This document shows positions 1 to 6,304 of a stretch of DNA of 7,998 nt, piece by piece. Within the stretch, counting starts at the first letter, position 1; each line of letters begins with the position of its first letter. The notes beneath the pieces are model-generated. The model was not told where the DNA came from and did not search any database. It saw only the letters and a list, made by a program, of their open reading frames with translations. The stretch spans positions 1 to 7,998 of the forward strand of contig JAIRPA010000121.1 of NCBI GenBank assembly GCA_031257235.1. The letters run 5' to 3'. The DNA is from Burkholderiales bacterium. Lineage in GTDB: Bacteria > Pseudomonadota > Gammaproteobacteria > Burkholderiales > Casimicrobiaceae. A program made the position numbers and the translations under genes.

Positions 1-967
1 TTTGTCGCGCCAAAGCTTCGACCGTTTCGCCCGAACGCAAACGCGAAATCAATTCGATGTAACGCGAGACGAGCAACAAGGCGATGAACATGGACACCGA
101 GTCGTAATAAACCGCGCCGCCTTTTAGGGTATTGACGACACTGACCAAAAACGCGACGGAAATACCCAACGCGACCGGCACATCCATGCCCGCGCGCCTC
201 ATCGAAATATCACGAAACGCGCCCTTGAAAAAGGGTTGCGCCGAATAAAAAAGAGCCGGCAACGTCAACACAAACCCTGCCCAGCGCAATATGGCCTGTT
301 CAAAAAGCGCGACTTCACTGTTTAAATAGTCCGGCACGGCCATCATCATCACCTGCATCATGCAAAGCAGTGCCACGCTCATGCGAAAAAGCAGGGTTCT
401 TTTTTCGCGCCGCGCTTTGGCGTCGCGCAGGTTGGGGTCATAGGGGTAGGCGGAATAGCCGATGCCCGATAACGCGCGCAATAGGGTGGAGAGGCGGGTT
501 TCATCGGGTCGCCACAGAAGGGTGGCGCGGTGTGCCGCGTAATTGACACGCGCTTCGACAACGCCTTTTTGTTTTAAAAGCCACGATTCGATGAGCCACA
601 CGCACGCGCCGCAGGTCATGCCGTCGATCAAAAGCGAGATTTCCAAACTGCCGTCGGCGCGTGTGGTCACAAAATCACGGGCGACGGTTTCTTCATCGTA
701 GACCGACCATTCGTCATGCGTCTCATCGGTGAAGGGGGAGGCTTGTTTTGAAGGCGCGGTGCGTGTTGAATAAAACGCGGAAAGACCGGCGGCGTGAATG
801 GTTTGGGCAATGGTCAAGCATCCGGCGCAACAAAAGGCGCGTGAGGTGCCACCGATGTCGGCGCGCCAGCTGACTTCTTTCGGGTTTTCAAGCCCGCAGT
901 GGTAGCAGTGTTCTAAACGGGAGACGGCGTTAATCCCGTCGGTGAGTGTGTTGGATTTTTCTGACAT
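1..967 (-). CDS. ccoI: CcoI/FixI-type copper-translocating P1B-ATPase, N-terminal 322 residues (3' end outside window)
   Basis: Inner-membrane P-type ATPase of the kind that exports copper for assembly of cbb3-type cytochrome oxidase. Reading the minus strand from the ATG at 967–965 gives an open frame to the window edge. A cysteine-rich N-terminal metal-binding region comes first (C21, C24, C46, C47, C50; pattern CYHCG then FCCAGC), as in CcoI/FixI proteins. A heavy-metal-associated domain follows with GMTCGACVWLIE, its CxxC being C119/C122. Four hydrophobic segments lie near residues 194–212, 226–247, 263–281 and 286–307, with the motifs MDVPVALGI and YYDSVSMF typical of the first membrane helices of this family. 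The actuator, CPC membrane motif, DKTG phosphorylation site and ATP-binding domain would lie beyond the edge. The paired cysteine region plus HMA domain favours CcoI over CopA. No clear Shine-Dalgarno precedes the ATG. ccoS or ccoNOP nearby is expected but not visible. Confidence 0.9.
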   Translation of the reverse strand, partial: MSEKSNTLTDGINAVSRLEHCYHCGLENPKEVSWRADIGGTSRAFCCAGCLTIAQTIHAAGLSAFYSTRTAPSKQASPFTDETHDEWSVYDEETVARDFVTTRADGSLEISLLIDGMTCGACVWLIESWLLKQKGVVEARVNYAAHRATLLWRPDETRLSTLLRALSGIGYSAYPYDPNLRDAKARREKRTLLFRMSVALLCMMQVMMMAVPDYLNSEVALFEQAILRWAGFVLTLPALFYSAQPFFKGAFRDISMRRAGMDVPVALGISVAFLVSVVNTLKGGAVYYDSVSMFIALLLVSRYIELISRLRSGETVEALARQ

Positions 968-973
968 TGCGGC

Positions 974-1001
974 ATTCTACGGCAGTAAAAAAATTGGTCA
1001 A
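974..1001 (-). promoter_or_regulatory. Predicted sigma-70 promoter of ccoI
   Basis: On the minus strand, TTGACC (1001–996) and TAGAAT (979–974) are separated by 16 bases. Each box matches the sigma-70 consensus at five of six positions. The expected transcription start is about 7 bases after the -10 box, almost on the ccoI start codon at 967, so little or no leader would be made. This is a prediction from sequence only. Confidence 0.5.
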
Positions 1002-1007
1002 ATGCGC

Positions 1008-1030
1008 GGTAAAAAGGGGTACTTTTTGCC
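1008..1030. other. Small inverted repeat upstream of ccoI
   Basis: AAAAAG (1011–1016) and CTTTTT (1022–1027) form a stem around the loop GGGTA. Outer pairs at 1008–1010 with 1028–1030 include one G·T wobble and bring the stem to about 9 bp. No T-run follows on either strand, so it does not look like an intrinsic terminator. It sits just upstream of the predicted ccoI -35 box and just outside the heptamer-bordered element. Role unknown. Confidence 0.35.
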
Positions 1031-1040
1031 GAACTTATCA

Positions 1041-1061
1041 GGGATCAGAGGTCAGGAATCA
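1041..1061 (-). repeat. Left heptamer array, three units
   Basis: On the minus strand three consecutive units fit TGAHYYC: TGATTCC (1061–1055), TGACCTC (1054–1048) and TGATCCC (1047–1041). A degenerate fourth, TGATAAG, lies at 1040–1034. It faces the array at 1211–1252. Confidence 0.7.
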
Positions 1062-1210
1062 GTCGCCGCCTTTTGGGCGGCGTGGATTCTGCGACTTCGG
1101 CACTTCGTGCCTTGCGCTTAAATGACGGTGTGAGAGATTGCGGGTTGTTGTTTGATGACGCGTTTTGCGCTATTTCCTTTCGGGACGCCGAGGGCGGCGC
1201 CCCCTACACC

Positions 1211-1252
1211 TGATCCCTGATTCCTGACTTCTGACCTCTGATTCCTGAACCC
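1211..1252 (+). repeat. Right heptamer array, six units
   Basis: Six head-to-tail 7-bp units, each starting TGA and ending C, fit TGAHYYC without gaps from 1211 to 1252. The second and fifth units are identical (TGATTCC). The array ends 12 bases before the -10 box of the ndk promoter and therefore occupies its -35 region. Confidence 0.8.
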
Positions 1253-1270
1253 CCTCGCTCGCTATATAAT
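1242..1270 (+). promoter_or_regulatory. Predicted ndk operon promoter
   Basis: A perfect -10 hexamer TATAAT lies at 1265–1270. At the usual 17-base spacing the -35 position (1242–1247, TTCCTG) matches the consensus poorly and falls inside the heptamer array. A start near 1277 would give a leader of about 75 bases before ndk. The weak -35 suggests either an activator or a weak promoter. Confidence 0.5.
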
Positions 1271-1279
1271 GGCGAACCG

Positions 1280-1326
1280 GAAAAAGCCTTTGATTTTGAT
1301 TGAATTTTTCGGCTTTTTCTTTTTTT
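1280..1326 (+). terminator. Terminator-like hairpin in the predicted ndk leader (possible attenuator)
   Basis: GAAAAAGCC (1280–1288) pairs perfectly with GGCTTTTTC (1311–1319) to give a 9-bp stem with a 22-base loop, followed at once by seven Ts (1320–1326). No plus-strand gene lies upstream in the window for it to terminate, and it lies between the ndk promoter and the ndk start. A competing fold pairs 1277–1285 with 1305–1312 with one bulged G; it uses part of the same arm, so the two exclude each other. This fits attenuation, or a transcript of about 50 bases, but the stem is A/T rich and the proposal is inference. Confidence 0.45.
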
Positions 1327-1351
1327 ATTAAACCTTTTTATTTAATTCAAT

Positions 1352-1777
1352 ATGACTATCGAACGCACTCTTTCCATCATCAAACCCGATGCCGTCGCGC
1401 AAAATGTGATCGGCAAAATTTACTCTCGCTTTGAAACCAACGGGCTTAAAATCGTCGCCGCGCAGATGCGCCATTTGTCGCGCACGGAAGCGGAGGGTTT
1501 TTATGCCGTCCACCGTGACCGTCCGTTTTTCAAAGATTTGGTTGACTTTATGATTTCCGGTCCCGTGATGATTCAGGTTTTGGAAGGTGAAAACGCCATT
1601 GCCAAAAATCGTCAACTGATGGGCGCGACGGATCCTAAAAAAGCCGAAGCCGGCACCATCCGCGCAGACTTTGCAAAATCCATCGACGCGAACGCCGTTC
1701 ACGGGTCGGATGCTCCCGAAACCGCCGCCGTTGAAATCGCGTATTTCTTCCCGTCGCTTTGGGTGTACAGCCGATAA
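1352..1777 (+). CDS. ndk: Nucleoside diphosphate kinase
   Basis: Transfers the terminal phosphate of a nucleoside triphosphate (usually ATP) to other nucleoside diphosphates through a phosphohistidine, balancing cytosolic NTP and dNTP pools. The 141 residues match the family length. The N-terminus carries [12 protein letters not shown] with the conserved Lys11. The active-site block is [12 protein letters not shown] with the phosphorylated His117. Other expected catalytic or binding residues are present: Tyr51, Phe59, Arg87, Thr93, Arg104 and Asn114. The C-terminus EIAYFF…VYSR is typical of proteobacterial forms. The start is fixed by the conserved MxIERTLSI opening. The preceding bases are A/T rich with no Shine-Dalgarno. 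It is the first gene of the plus-strand cluster, 29 bases before rlmN, and sits behind a promoter and a terminator-like hairpin. Confidence 0.97.
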   Translation: MTIERTLSIIKPDAVAQNVIGKIYSRFETNGLKIVAAQMRHLSRTEAEGFYAVHRDRPFFKDLVDFMISGPVMIQVLEGENAIAKNRQLMGATDPKKAEAGTIRADFAKSIDANAVHGSDAPETAAVEIAYFFPSLWVYSR

Positions 1778-1806
1778 GCCGTCACACGTGTGATAAAGCG
1801 CCGCGC

Positions 1807-3003
1807 ATGAACGAATCCATCAATCTTTTGGACTTTGACGAAGACGCGATGACCGCGTTTTTCGCCGAGCAGGGCGAAAAACCTTTTCGTGCGCGGCAGG
1901 TCTTAAAGTGGATACACCAACGTTTTTGCGCGGATTTTGACGCGATGAGCGATTTGTCGCGTCTGACGCGGGAAAAGTTAAAAACCGTGGCGTCGATGAC
2001 GCTGCCCGCGGTCACGCGCGACACGGCGGCGGCGGACGGCACGCGCAAATGGCTTTTTGATGTCGGCAACGGGAACGCGATCGAAACCGTTTACATTCCC
2101 GAAGATGATCGCGGCACCTTGTGCGTGTCCACGCAAGCCGGGTGCATGATGGATTGCGCGTTCTGCGCGACCGGCAAAGAAGGGTTTAACCGCAATCTGA
2201 CCACCGCCGAGATCGTCGGACAGCTGTGGCAGGCCAATAAAATCCTGCTCTCCGAAAACGTGAACCCGCCGTGGGTGGACGCCGGCCGTGCGCCGATCAC
2301 CAATGTTGTGTTGATGGGCATGGGCGAACCTTTGTCCAATTTTAAAAACGTGGTGGCCGCGCTCAAACTTTTTTTGTCCGACAATGCTTACGGGCTTTCC
2401 CGTCGGCGCGTCACCTTATCGACCTCCGGCATCGTGCCGATGATCGACGCCTTGAAAGACGCCTGCCCCGTGGCGCTCGCGGTGAGTTTGCACGCACCCA
2501 CCGACGCCTTGCGCGATACGCTCATGCCGGTGAATCGGCGTCATCCGTTGTCGGAGTTGATGGCGGCGTGTCGGCGGTATTTAGAACGCGCGCCGCGAGA
2601 TTTTATTACGTTTGAGTATTTGTTGATCCGCGATGTCAACGATAGGATCGAACACGCGCGCGGCTTGATTGAATTAACGCGCGAGGTGCCGTGTAAGTTT
2701 AATTTGATCCCGTTTAATCCTTTTCCCGGCTCGCCTTATGCCGCGCCCACGTCGGATCGGCTTTTTTCGTTTCAGAAAACGTTAATGGACGCCGATTTAA
2801 TCGCAACGATTCGTAAAAAGCGCGGCGACGACATTGCCGCCGCGTGTGGGCAGTTGGCGGGGCAGGTCAAAAATCGCGTTCGCTATCGTTTGAATGAAGT
2901 CTCCAAGAGACACGAGACGTTGCGCGAAGAAAAGGCTAAAATGTGTGCCACGAAACACCGTGTGTGTCCGTCAACTTTGAGTGTAAAAAAGGAAATTTTA
3001 TGA
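1807..3003 (+). CDS. rlmN: Dual-specificity RNA methyltransferase RlmN (23S rRNA A2503 / tRNA A37 C2-methyladenosine)
   Basis: Radical SAM enzyme that methylates C2 of A2503 in 23S rRNA and of A37 in some tRNAs. The radical SAM cluster motif CxxxCxxC is C113, C117 and C120 ([16 protein letters not shown]). The two cysteines of the methyl-transfer mechanism are expected in the AACGQLAG motif (C347) and in the conserved C-terminal half. GMGEPLSN and the SLHAP block are also family hallmarks. I chose ATG 1807 ([10 protein letters not shown]), giving 398 residues; an in-frame ATG at 1759 would extend into ndk and add 16 residues with no family resemblance. No strong Shine-Dalgarno is visible at either start. 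About 51 residues follow C347, more than in the E. coli enzyme, ending in a basic tail with two extra cysteines that overlaps the pilF ribosome binding site. The stop overlaps the pilF start as ATGA. Confidence 0.95.
   Translation: MNESINLLDFDEDAMTAFFAEQGEKPFRARQVLKWIHQRFCADFDAMSDLSRLTREKLKTVASMTLPAVTRDTAAADGTRKWLFDVGNGNAIETVYIPEDDRGTLCVSTQAGCMMDCAFCATGKEGFNRNLTTAEIVGQLWQANKILLSENVNPPWVDAGRAPITNVVLMGMGEPLSNFKNVVAALKLFLSDNAYGLSRRRVTLSTSGIVPMIDALKDACPVALAVSLHAPTDALRDTLMPVNRRHPLSELMAACRRYLERAPRDFITFEYLLIRDVNDRIEHARGLIELTREVPCKFNLIPFNPFPGSPYAAPTSDRLFSFQKTLMDADLIATIRKKRGDDIAAACGQLAGQVKNRVRYRLNEVSKRHETLREEKAKMCATKHRVCPSTLSVKKEIL
2989..2993 (+). promoter_or_regulatory. Shine-Dalgarno site deciding the pilF start
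   Basis: AAGGA lies 6 bases before ATG 3000 and 9 before the next ATG at 3003. It lies inside the last codons of rlmN. It supports a start at 3000/3003 rather than the upstream in-frame ATG at 2943, which would place 19 non-signal residues before the lipoprotein signal. Confidence 0.7.
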
Positions 3004-3767
3004 TGCGTTACCTCCGTTTTTTGATGGCTTTGATGCTGAGTTTGGCATTAGCCGCCTGCGTGACTACCCCGCGAAACTCACAAAGTGTTCCCGCATCGCG
3101 CGAATCTGCCGTGGCGCATACCAATCTGGCGATGGGTTATTACGAGCTGGGTCAGTTGGGGACGGCGATTGACGAGTTGAATCTTGCCAAAGAAGCCGAC
3201 GCGACTTACCCCAACATTTACAACGGATTTGGCTTGGTTTATTCCTACACCGATGAAAACGAAAAAGCGCGTGCGAACTTTGAACGCGCTTTGCAGCTTG
3301 ATCCGACCAATTCCGAGTTTCGTTTCAATTGGGGATGGTTTTTGTGCACCTCAGGGCGGGCGGCGGCATCGTTGCCGGAGTTTGATCGCGTGATTGCCGA
3401 TCCTCTCTATAAAACACCGGAGATCGCGCTCACCAATGCCGGTCGATGTGCCTATGTGTCCGGCAACATTGAGGCGGCAAAAACGTATTTGAATCGCGCG
3501 TTGGTGGTCAAACCCGGCTACCCGGAAGCCTCATTCACGCTTGCCGATATTGCGTACCGGCAAGGGGCGTATCAAGAGGCAAGGGCAAGGATGCGTCCGG
3601 TCGCGCAAAGCGCGACGCCGGCCGTCGATCATTTATTTTTGGGCGTCTGCATTGAGAGACGCTTGAACGACAAAAGTTCTGAACAAGCGTACATCAGCCG
3701 GTTAAGAAGTCTTTATCCCAATTCGGAGCAAACCAAACTGGCGATTCGTAGAGAGGGCTGCAAGTGA
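3000..3767 (+). CDS. pilF: Type IV pilus biogenesis/stability lipoprotein PilF (PilW)
   Basis: Outer-membrane TPR lipoprotein that pilots the secretin PilQ to the outer membrane and promotes its multimerisation in type IV pilus assembly. The start at 3000 gives 255 residues, the usual size. The N-terminus is a lipoprotein signal peptide: positive residues (Arg3, Arg6), a hydrophobic stretch, then lipobox LAAC with lipidated Cys20. Val follows the Cys, so no Asp inner-membrane retention signal is present. Degenerate TPR repeats run from about residue 39 to 245; clear ones include the [13 protein letters not shown] block and the LYNxxGWFLC-like segment [11 protein letters not shown], a PilF hallmark. 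ATG 3003 is equally possible and changes the product by one residue. The gene overlaps rlmN (ATGA) and rodZ (GTGA), a position conserved across gamma- and betaproteobacteria. No other pilus genes are in the window. Confidence 0.9.
   Translation: MMRYLRFLMALMLSLALAACVTTPRNSQSVPASRESAVAHTNLAMGYYELGQLGTAIDELNLAKEADATYPNIYNGFGLVYSYTDENEKARANFERALQLDPTNSEFRFNWGWFLCTSGRAAASLPEFDRVIADPLYKTPEIALTNAGRCAYVSGNIEAAKTYLNRALVVKPGYPEASFTLADIAYRQGAYQEARARMRPVAQSATPAVDHLFLGVCIERRLNDKSSEQAYISRLRSLYPNSEQTKLAIRREGCK
3751..3757 (+). promoter_or_regulatory. Shine-Dalgarno site supporting the GTG start of rodZ
   Basis: GAGAGGG ends 6 bases before the GTG at 3764. Together with the GTGA overlap with the pilF stop it supports this start over the internal ATG at 3932, before which no comparable purine run is seen. 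Confidence 0.6.
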
Positions 3768-4972
3768 CTACATCTAACCCCAATGGTTCTCCACCTGTCC
3801 CGCCGCAAGACGACGACGTTTTCCCGCCGACCGAACAAAACAGTTTGTTCTCGGTGATTACCGTGGGCGGCTCGCCTAAATCGCGCCGCTTAAAATCGTC
3901 CAAGCCGCCCAAAATTCCCGATGAGCTTTTGATGGGCAAAGGCGCGGCAACACCGGCAACGCCGTCCGTCAAGACGCCGGAGCCTGCTACACCCGTGACC
4001 GTCAAAGACGCCGTGCCGCATGCAGGGCTGGTGGTCGAACCCGTGCCGCCCGAACCGGTGGCCGGTGAAACCAAAACCGTGGGTGACACGTTAAAGCGCG
4101 CGCGCATTCTCAAAGGCTGGTCGATTCAGGATGTGTCCGGTTTCATCAAAATCGCGCCCCGCCAAATTGATGCCTTAGAGCGCAATGATTTCTCATCCTT
4201 GCCGATGCGCACGTTTGTTCGCGGCTTTGTGCGGAACTACTCACGGCTTTTAGGGCTTGATCCTGCCGAGATGATCGCGCTTTTGCCGCAAAACATTGCG
4301 ATTACCACCGAAGACGACGCCGAGCTTCACACTTTGGTCGAGCGTCGAAGCGCTGTGGCGGCGCGCGATAACCGTCCGTCCACGCAAAAACGCGGCAACA
4401 TGCTGATCTGGATTTTGGTGTGTGTCATCTTGGTCTTTTTGATCGCGTTCGTGGCATTGCATCCGGCGGTGCAACAGTGGGCGCGTGTCAAATTTGCACC
4501 GCCTGCCTCAAGCGCGACAGTCGCCGCGCAAAGTCAGACGACCACGCCGGAAGCATCGCCGACCTTGATCAACGAACAAGTCGTGCCGATTTTGCCGATT
4601 CAACCGCGTGAACCCGGAGGAGTGACCGGCGCGATGTTGACAGACGGCATGTTGCCGCCGGAGGCGCAAGTGGCGCCCGAAGCACCGGCGCCGGTGGTGG
4701 TTTCTTACAATCAAACGGCGGAGTTGGTCATTCAGGTTCAAGGCGGCGAATCCTGGGTTGAAGTTCACGACGGCAACGATGCGCCGCTGGTGATGGTGTT
4801 GGCGCAACCCGGCTACAAGCGAACCGTCAAAGGCTTGCCTCCATTTTCGGTGGTGTTGGGGAAAAGCGAATTTGTCCAATTAACGTTTCAGGGGGCAGTC
4901 GTTGATCCTTCAACGTTCAACCGTCGCAGAGACGGCGTCACCGTGGCAACCATTCCCGCGGCAACCCGATGA
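3764..4972 (+). CDS. rodZ: RodZ-family cell-shape protein (HTH, one membrane helix, periplasmic DUF4115)
   Basis: Bitopic inner-membrane protein that links the MreB cytoskeleton to the wall elongation machinery. The 402 residues fall into four parts. Residues 1–105 are proline/threonine/valine rich and look disordered. A helix-turn-helix of the RodZ type spans about 106–175 ([19 protein letters not shown] … [16 protein letters not shown]). A single membrane helix spans 213–232. After a proline/alanine-rich periplasmic linker, a C-terminal DUF4115 domain spans about 318–398. Phe151 and Phe155 align with the E. coli MreB-contacting positions Phe60 and Tyr64, as I recall that sequence, so MreB binding is probably kept. 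The long segment before the HTH is unlike E. coli RodZ, where the HTH begins near residue 15. The GTG start overlaps the pilF stop as GTGA; an internal ATG at codon 57 is less likely. Its stop overlaps the ispG start. Confidence 0.9.
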   Translation: MTTSNPNGSPPVPPQDDDVFPPTEQNSLFSVITVGGSPKSRRLKSSKPPKIPDELLMGKGAATPATPSVKTPEPATPVTVKDAVPHAGLVVEPVPPEPVAGETKTVGDTLKRARILKGWSIQDVSGFIKIAPRQIDALERNDFSSLPMRTFVRGFVRNYSRLLGLDPAEMIALLPQNIAITTEDDAELHTLVERRSAVAARDNRPSTQKRGNMLIWILVCVILVFLIAFVALHPAVQQWARVKFAPPASSATVAAQSQTTTPEASPTLINEQVVPILPIQPREPGGVTGAMLTDGMLPPEAQVAPEAPAPVVVSYNQTAELVIQVQGGESWVEVHDGNDAPLVMVLAQPGYKRTVKGLPPFSVVLGKSEFVQLTFQGAVVDPSTFNRRRDGVTVATIPAATR

Positions 4973-6231
4973 ATGAACGCGCGCTGTTTCACCCGTTGAC
5001 GCGGCGCGCGTCGTATTCGGTTTTGGTGGGGCAGGTCACGATGGGCGGCAATCATCCGATTGTCGTTCAGTCGATGACCAACACCGACACCGCCGATGTT
5101 GAAAAAACCACCGCGCAAATCATCGAGCTTGCCCGTGCGGGTTCTGAGCTGGTTCGGGTTACGGTCAACCATGAAGCCGCCGCGCGCGCGGTCGTGAAAA
5201 TCCGCGAAAAACTTGACAGTCTTAACGAGCGTGTGCCGATCATCGGAGATTTTCATTACAACGGGCACAAGCTCTTGACGGAAGTTTCCGACTTAGGAGG
5301 GTCCTGTGCCAAATACCGGATCAATCCGGGCAATGTCGGCGCGGGAGAAAAGCACGAGCATCAGTTCGCGCAAGTCATCAACATCGCGCTCAAACACAAT
5401 AAGCCGATTCGCATCGGGGTGAATCGCGGCTCGCTGGATACGGAGTTATTGACCAGACTGATCGACGAAAACAATCAACGCGCCCACCCTTGTCCGCTGT
5501 CTCATATTGAGTGCGAGGCCATGATCGTTTCAGCCATTGAAAGCGCGGCGTTTGCGGAAAAAATCGGGATGCCTCCCGACAAAATCGTTCTTTCGTGCAA
5601 AATTTCCGAAGTGCCGGACTTAATCGCGGTTTATCGGGCGTTGGCAAATCGCTTGGACACGATTCAACGTCCTTACGCGCTTCATTTGGGATTAACCGAA
5701 GCCGGCATCGGCAGCAAAGGTATTGTGGCCAGTAGCGCGGCGCTGGCGGTGTTATTAAATGAAGGTATCGGGGATACGATTCGTATTTCTTTAACGCCGA
5801 CGCCCTCCGAATCGCGCACCGAAGAGGTCAGGGTGGCGCAAGAGCTTTTGCAAACGATGGGATTACGCGCGTTCATGCCGATGGTGACTTCTTGTCCCGG
5901 GTGCGGCAGAACCACCGATACCGTCTTTCAGGCGTTGGCACTTTCGGTGCAAAACCATGTGCGCGAAAAAATGCGGCATTGGCGCGAAGAATACGTCGGG
6001 GTCGAAAATTTAAAGATCGCGGTGATGGGGTGTGTGGTGAACGGTCCCGGAGAATCCAAAATGGCAGACGTAGGCATTTCTCTGCCCGGCACCGGCGAAG
6101 AACCCAACGCGCCGGTTTACATTGACGGCAAAAAAGCCGTGACCCTGCGCGGCAAACATTTGGCTTTACAATTTCAAAACATCATTGATGATTATGTGCG
6201 CGTGCGTTACGCCCGTCGCTTCGATCATTGA
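4969..6231 (+). CDS. ispG: 4-hydroxy-3-methylbut-2-en-1-yl diphosphate synthase (flavodoxin/ferredoxin)
   Basis: Penultimate enzyme of the methylerythritol phosphate pathway: reductively opens the ring of methylerythritol cyclodiphosphate to give HMBPP, the precursor of IPP and DMAPP. It is a cytosolic [4Fe-4S] protein. The cluster ligands are visible: C309 and C312 in [10 protein letters not shown]355 in [11 protein letters not shown], and E362, matching the Cys3Glu set of the family. The N-terminal TIM barrel carries [12 protein letters not shown] and IGDFHYNGH, and [10 protein letters not shown] follows. At 420 residues it is longer than the E. coli protein; part of the difference is about 11 extra residues between the second and third cysteines, a region where beta- and alphaproteobacterial forms are usually longer. 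ATG 4969 overlaps the rodZ stop as ATGA. No Shine-Dalgarno is obvious, so translation probably depends on coupling to rodZ. Confidence 0.97.
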   Translation: MNERALFHPLTRRASYSVLVGQVTMGGNHPIVVQSMTNTDTADVEKTTAQIIELARAGSELVRVTVNHEAAARAVVKIREKLDSLNERVPIIGDFHYNGHKLLTEVSDLGGSCAKYRINPGNVGAGEKHEHQFAQVINIALKHNKPIRIGVNRGSLDTELLTRLIDENNQRAHPCPLSHIECEAMIVSAIESAAFAEKIGMPPDKIVLSCKISEVPDLIAVYRALANRLDTIQRPYALHLGLTEAGIGSKGIVASSAALAVLLNEGIGDTIRISLTPTPSESRTEEVRVAQELLQTMGLRAFMPMVTSCPGCGRTTDTVFQALALSVQNHVREKMRHWREEYVGVENLKIAVMGCVVNGPGESKMADVGISLPGTGEEPNAPVYIDGKKAVTLRGKHLALQFQNIIDDYVRVRYARRFDH

Positions 6232-6234
6232 CAC

Positions 6235-6257
6235 CGGCAAAAGCAACGTTTTTGCCG
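6235..6257 (+). other. Hairpin between ispG and hisS
   Basis: CGGCAAAA (6235–6242) pairs perfectly with TTTTGCCG (6250–6257) across a 7-base loop, starting 3 bases after the ispG stop. No T-run follows, so it is a poor intrinsic terminator. It may act as an RNA processing or stability site between the two cistrons. Confidence 0.4.
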
Positions 6258-6304
6258 AACACAATATAACCCTTCGACTTTTTACCGAATAGCAAAGGCA
6301 TCAC

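Larger units (their letters stand above)
1034..1252. repeat. Non-coding palindrome-rich element bordered by facing heptamer arrays
   Basis: This covers most of the 384-base gap between the divergent ccoI and ndk genes, and I see no convincing gene in it. The left edge carries heptamers read on the minus strand and the right edge carries related heptamers read on the plus strand, so the ends are imperfect inverted repeats: 24 positions align with 3 mismatches. Between them are three short hairpins: a 7-bp stem at 1064–1070/1076–1082, a 5-bp stem at 1099–1103/1107–1111, and a 5-bp stem at 1186–1190/1195–1199. The layout resembles a dispersed palindromic repeat or MITE-like element, but no transposase or target-site duplication is recognised. 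Identity as a repeat family is inference until other copies are found. Confidence 0.5.

Noticed and set aside
379..561. Minus-strand frame of 60 codons
   Set aside because: It overlaps ccoI on the same strand in another frame, while the ccoI frame is unmistakable.
994..1001. TTGGTCAA as a possible FNR/Anr site for ccoI
   Set aside because: It lacks the TTGAT–N4–ATCAA spacing; the TTGACC part is better explained as the -35 box.
1023..1034. 12-base identity TTTTTGCCGAAC shared with 6249–6260
   Set aside because: Both copies sit at the right arm of a hairpin, but about two exact 12-base matches are expected by chance in a window of this size.
1328..1702. Open reading frame of 124 codons on the minus strand across ndk
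   Set aside because: It lies antisense to a clearly recognised ndk and has no recognisable domain; long antisense frames are expected in G+C-rich codon usage.
1759..1806. Upstream ATG start for rlmN
   Set aside because: The extra 16 residues lie partly inside ndk and do not resemble RlmN; ATG 1807 gives a normal N-terminus.
3694..4113. Minus-strand open frame of 139 codons opposite the rodZ N-terminus, rich in Gly/Ser/Thr
   Set aside because: Its composition is the mirror of the proline-rich rodZ coding strand; no ribosome binding site or family resemblance was seen.
6228..6270. Candidate hisS promoter from TTGACA (6228–6233) and TATAAC (6265–6270)
   Set aside because: The boxes are 31 bases apart, far beyond the 16–18 usual for sigma-70, and no good -35 lies at the proper distance from TATAAC.
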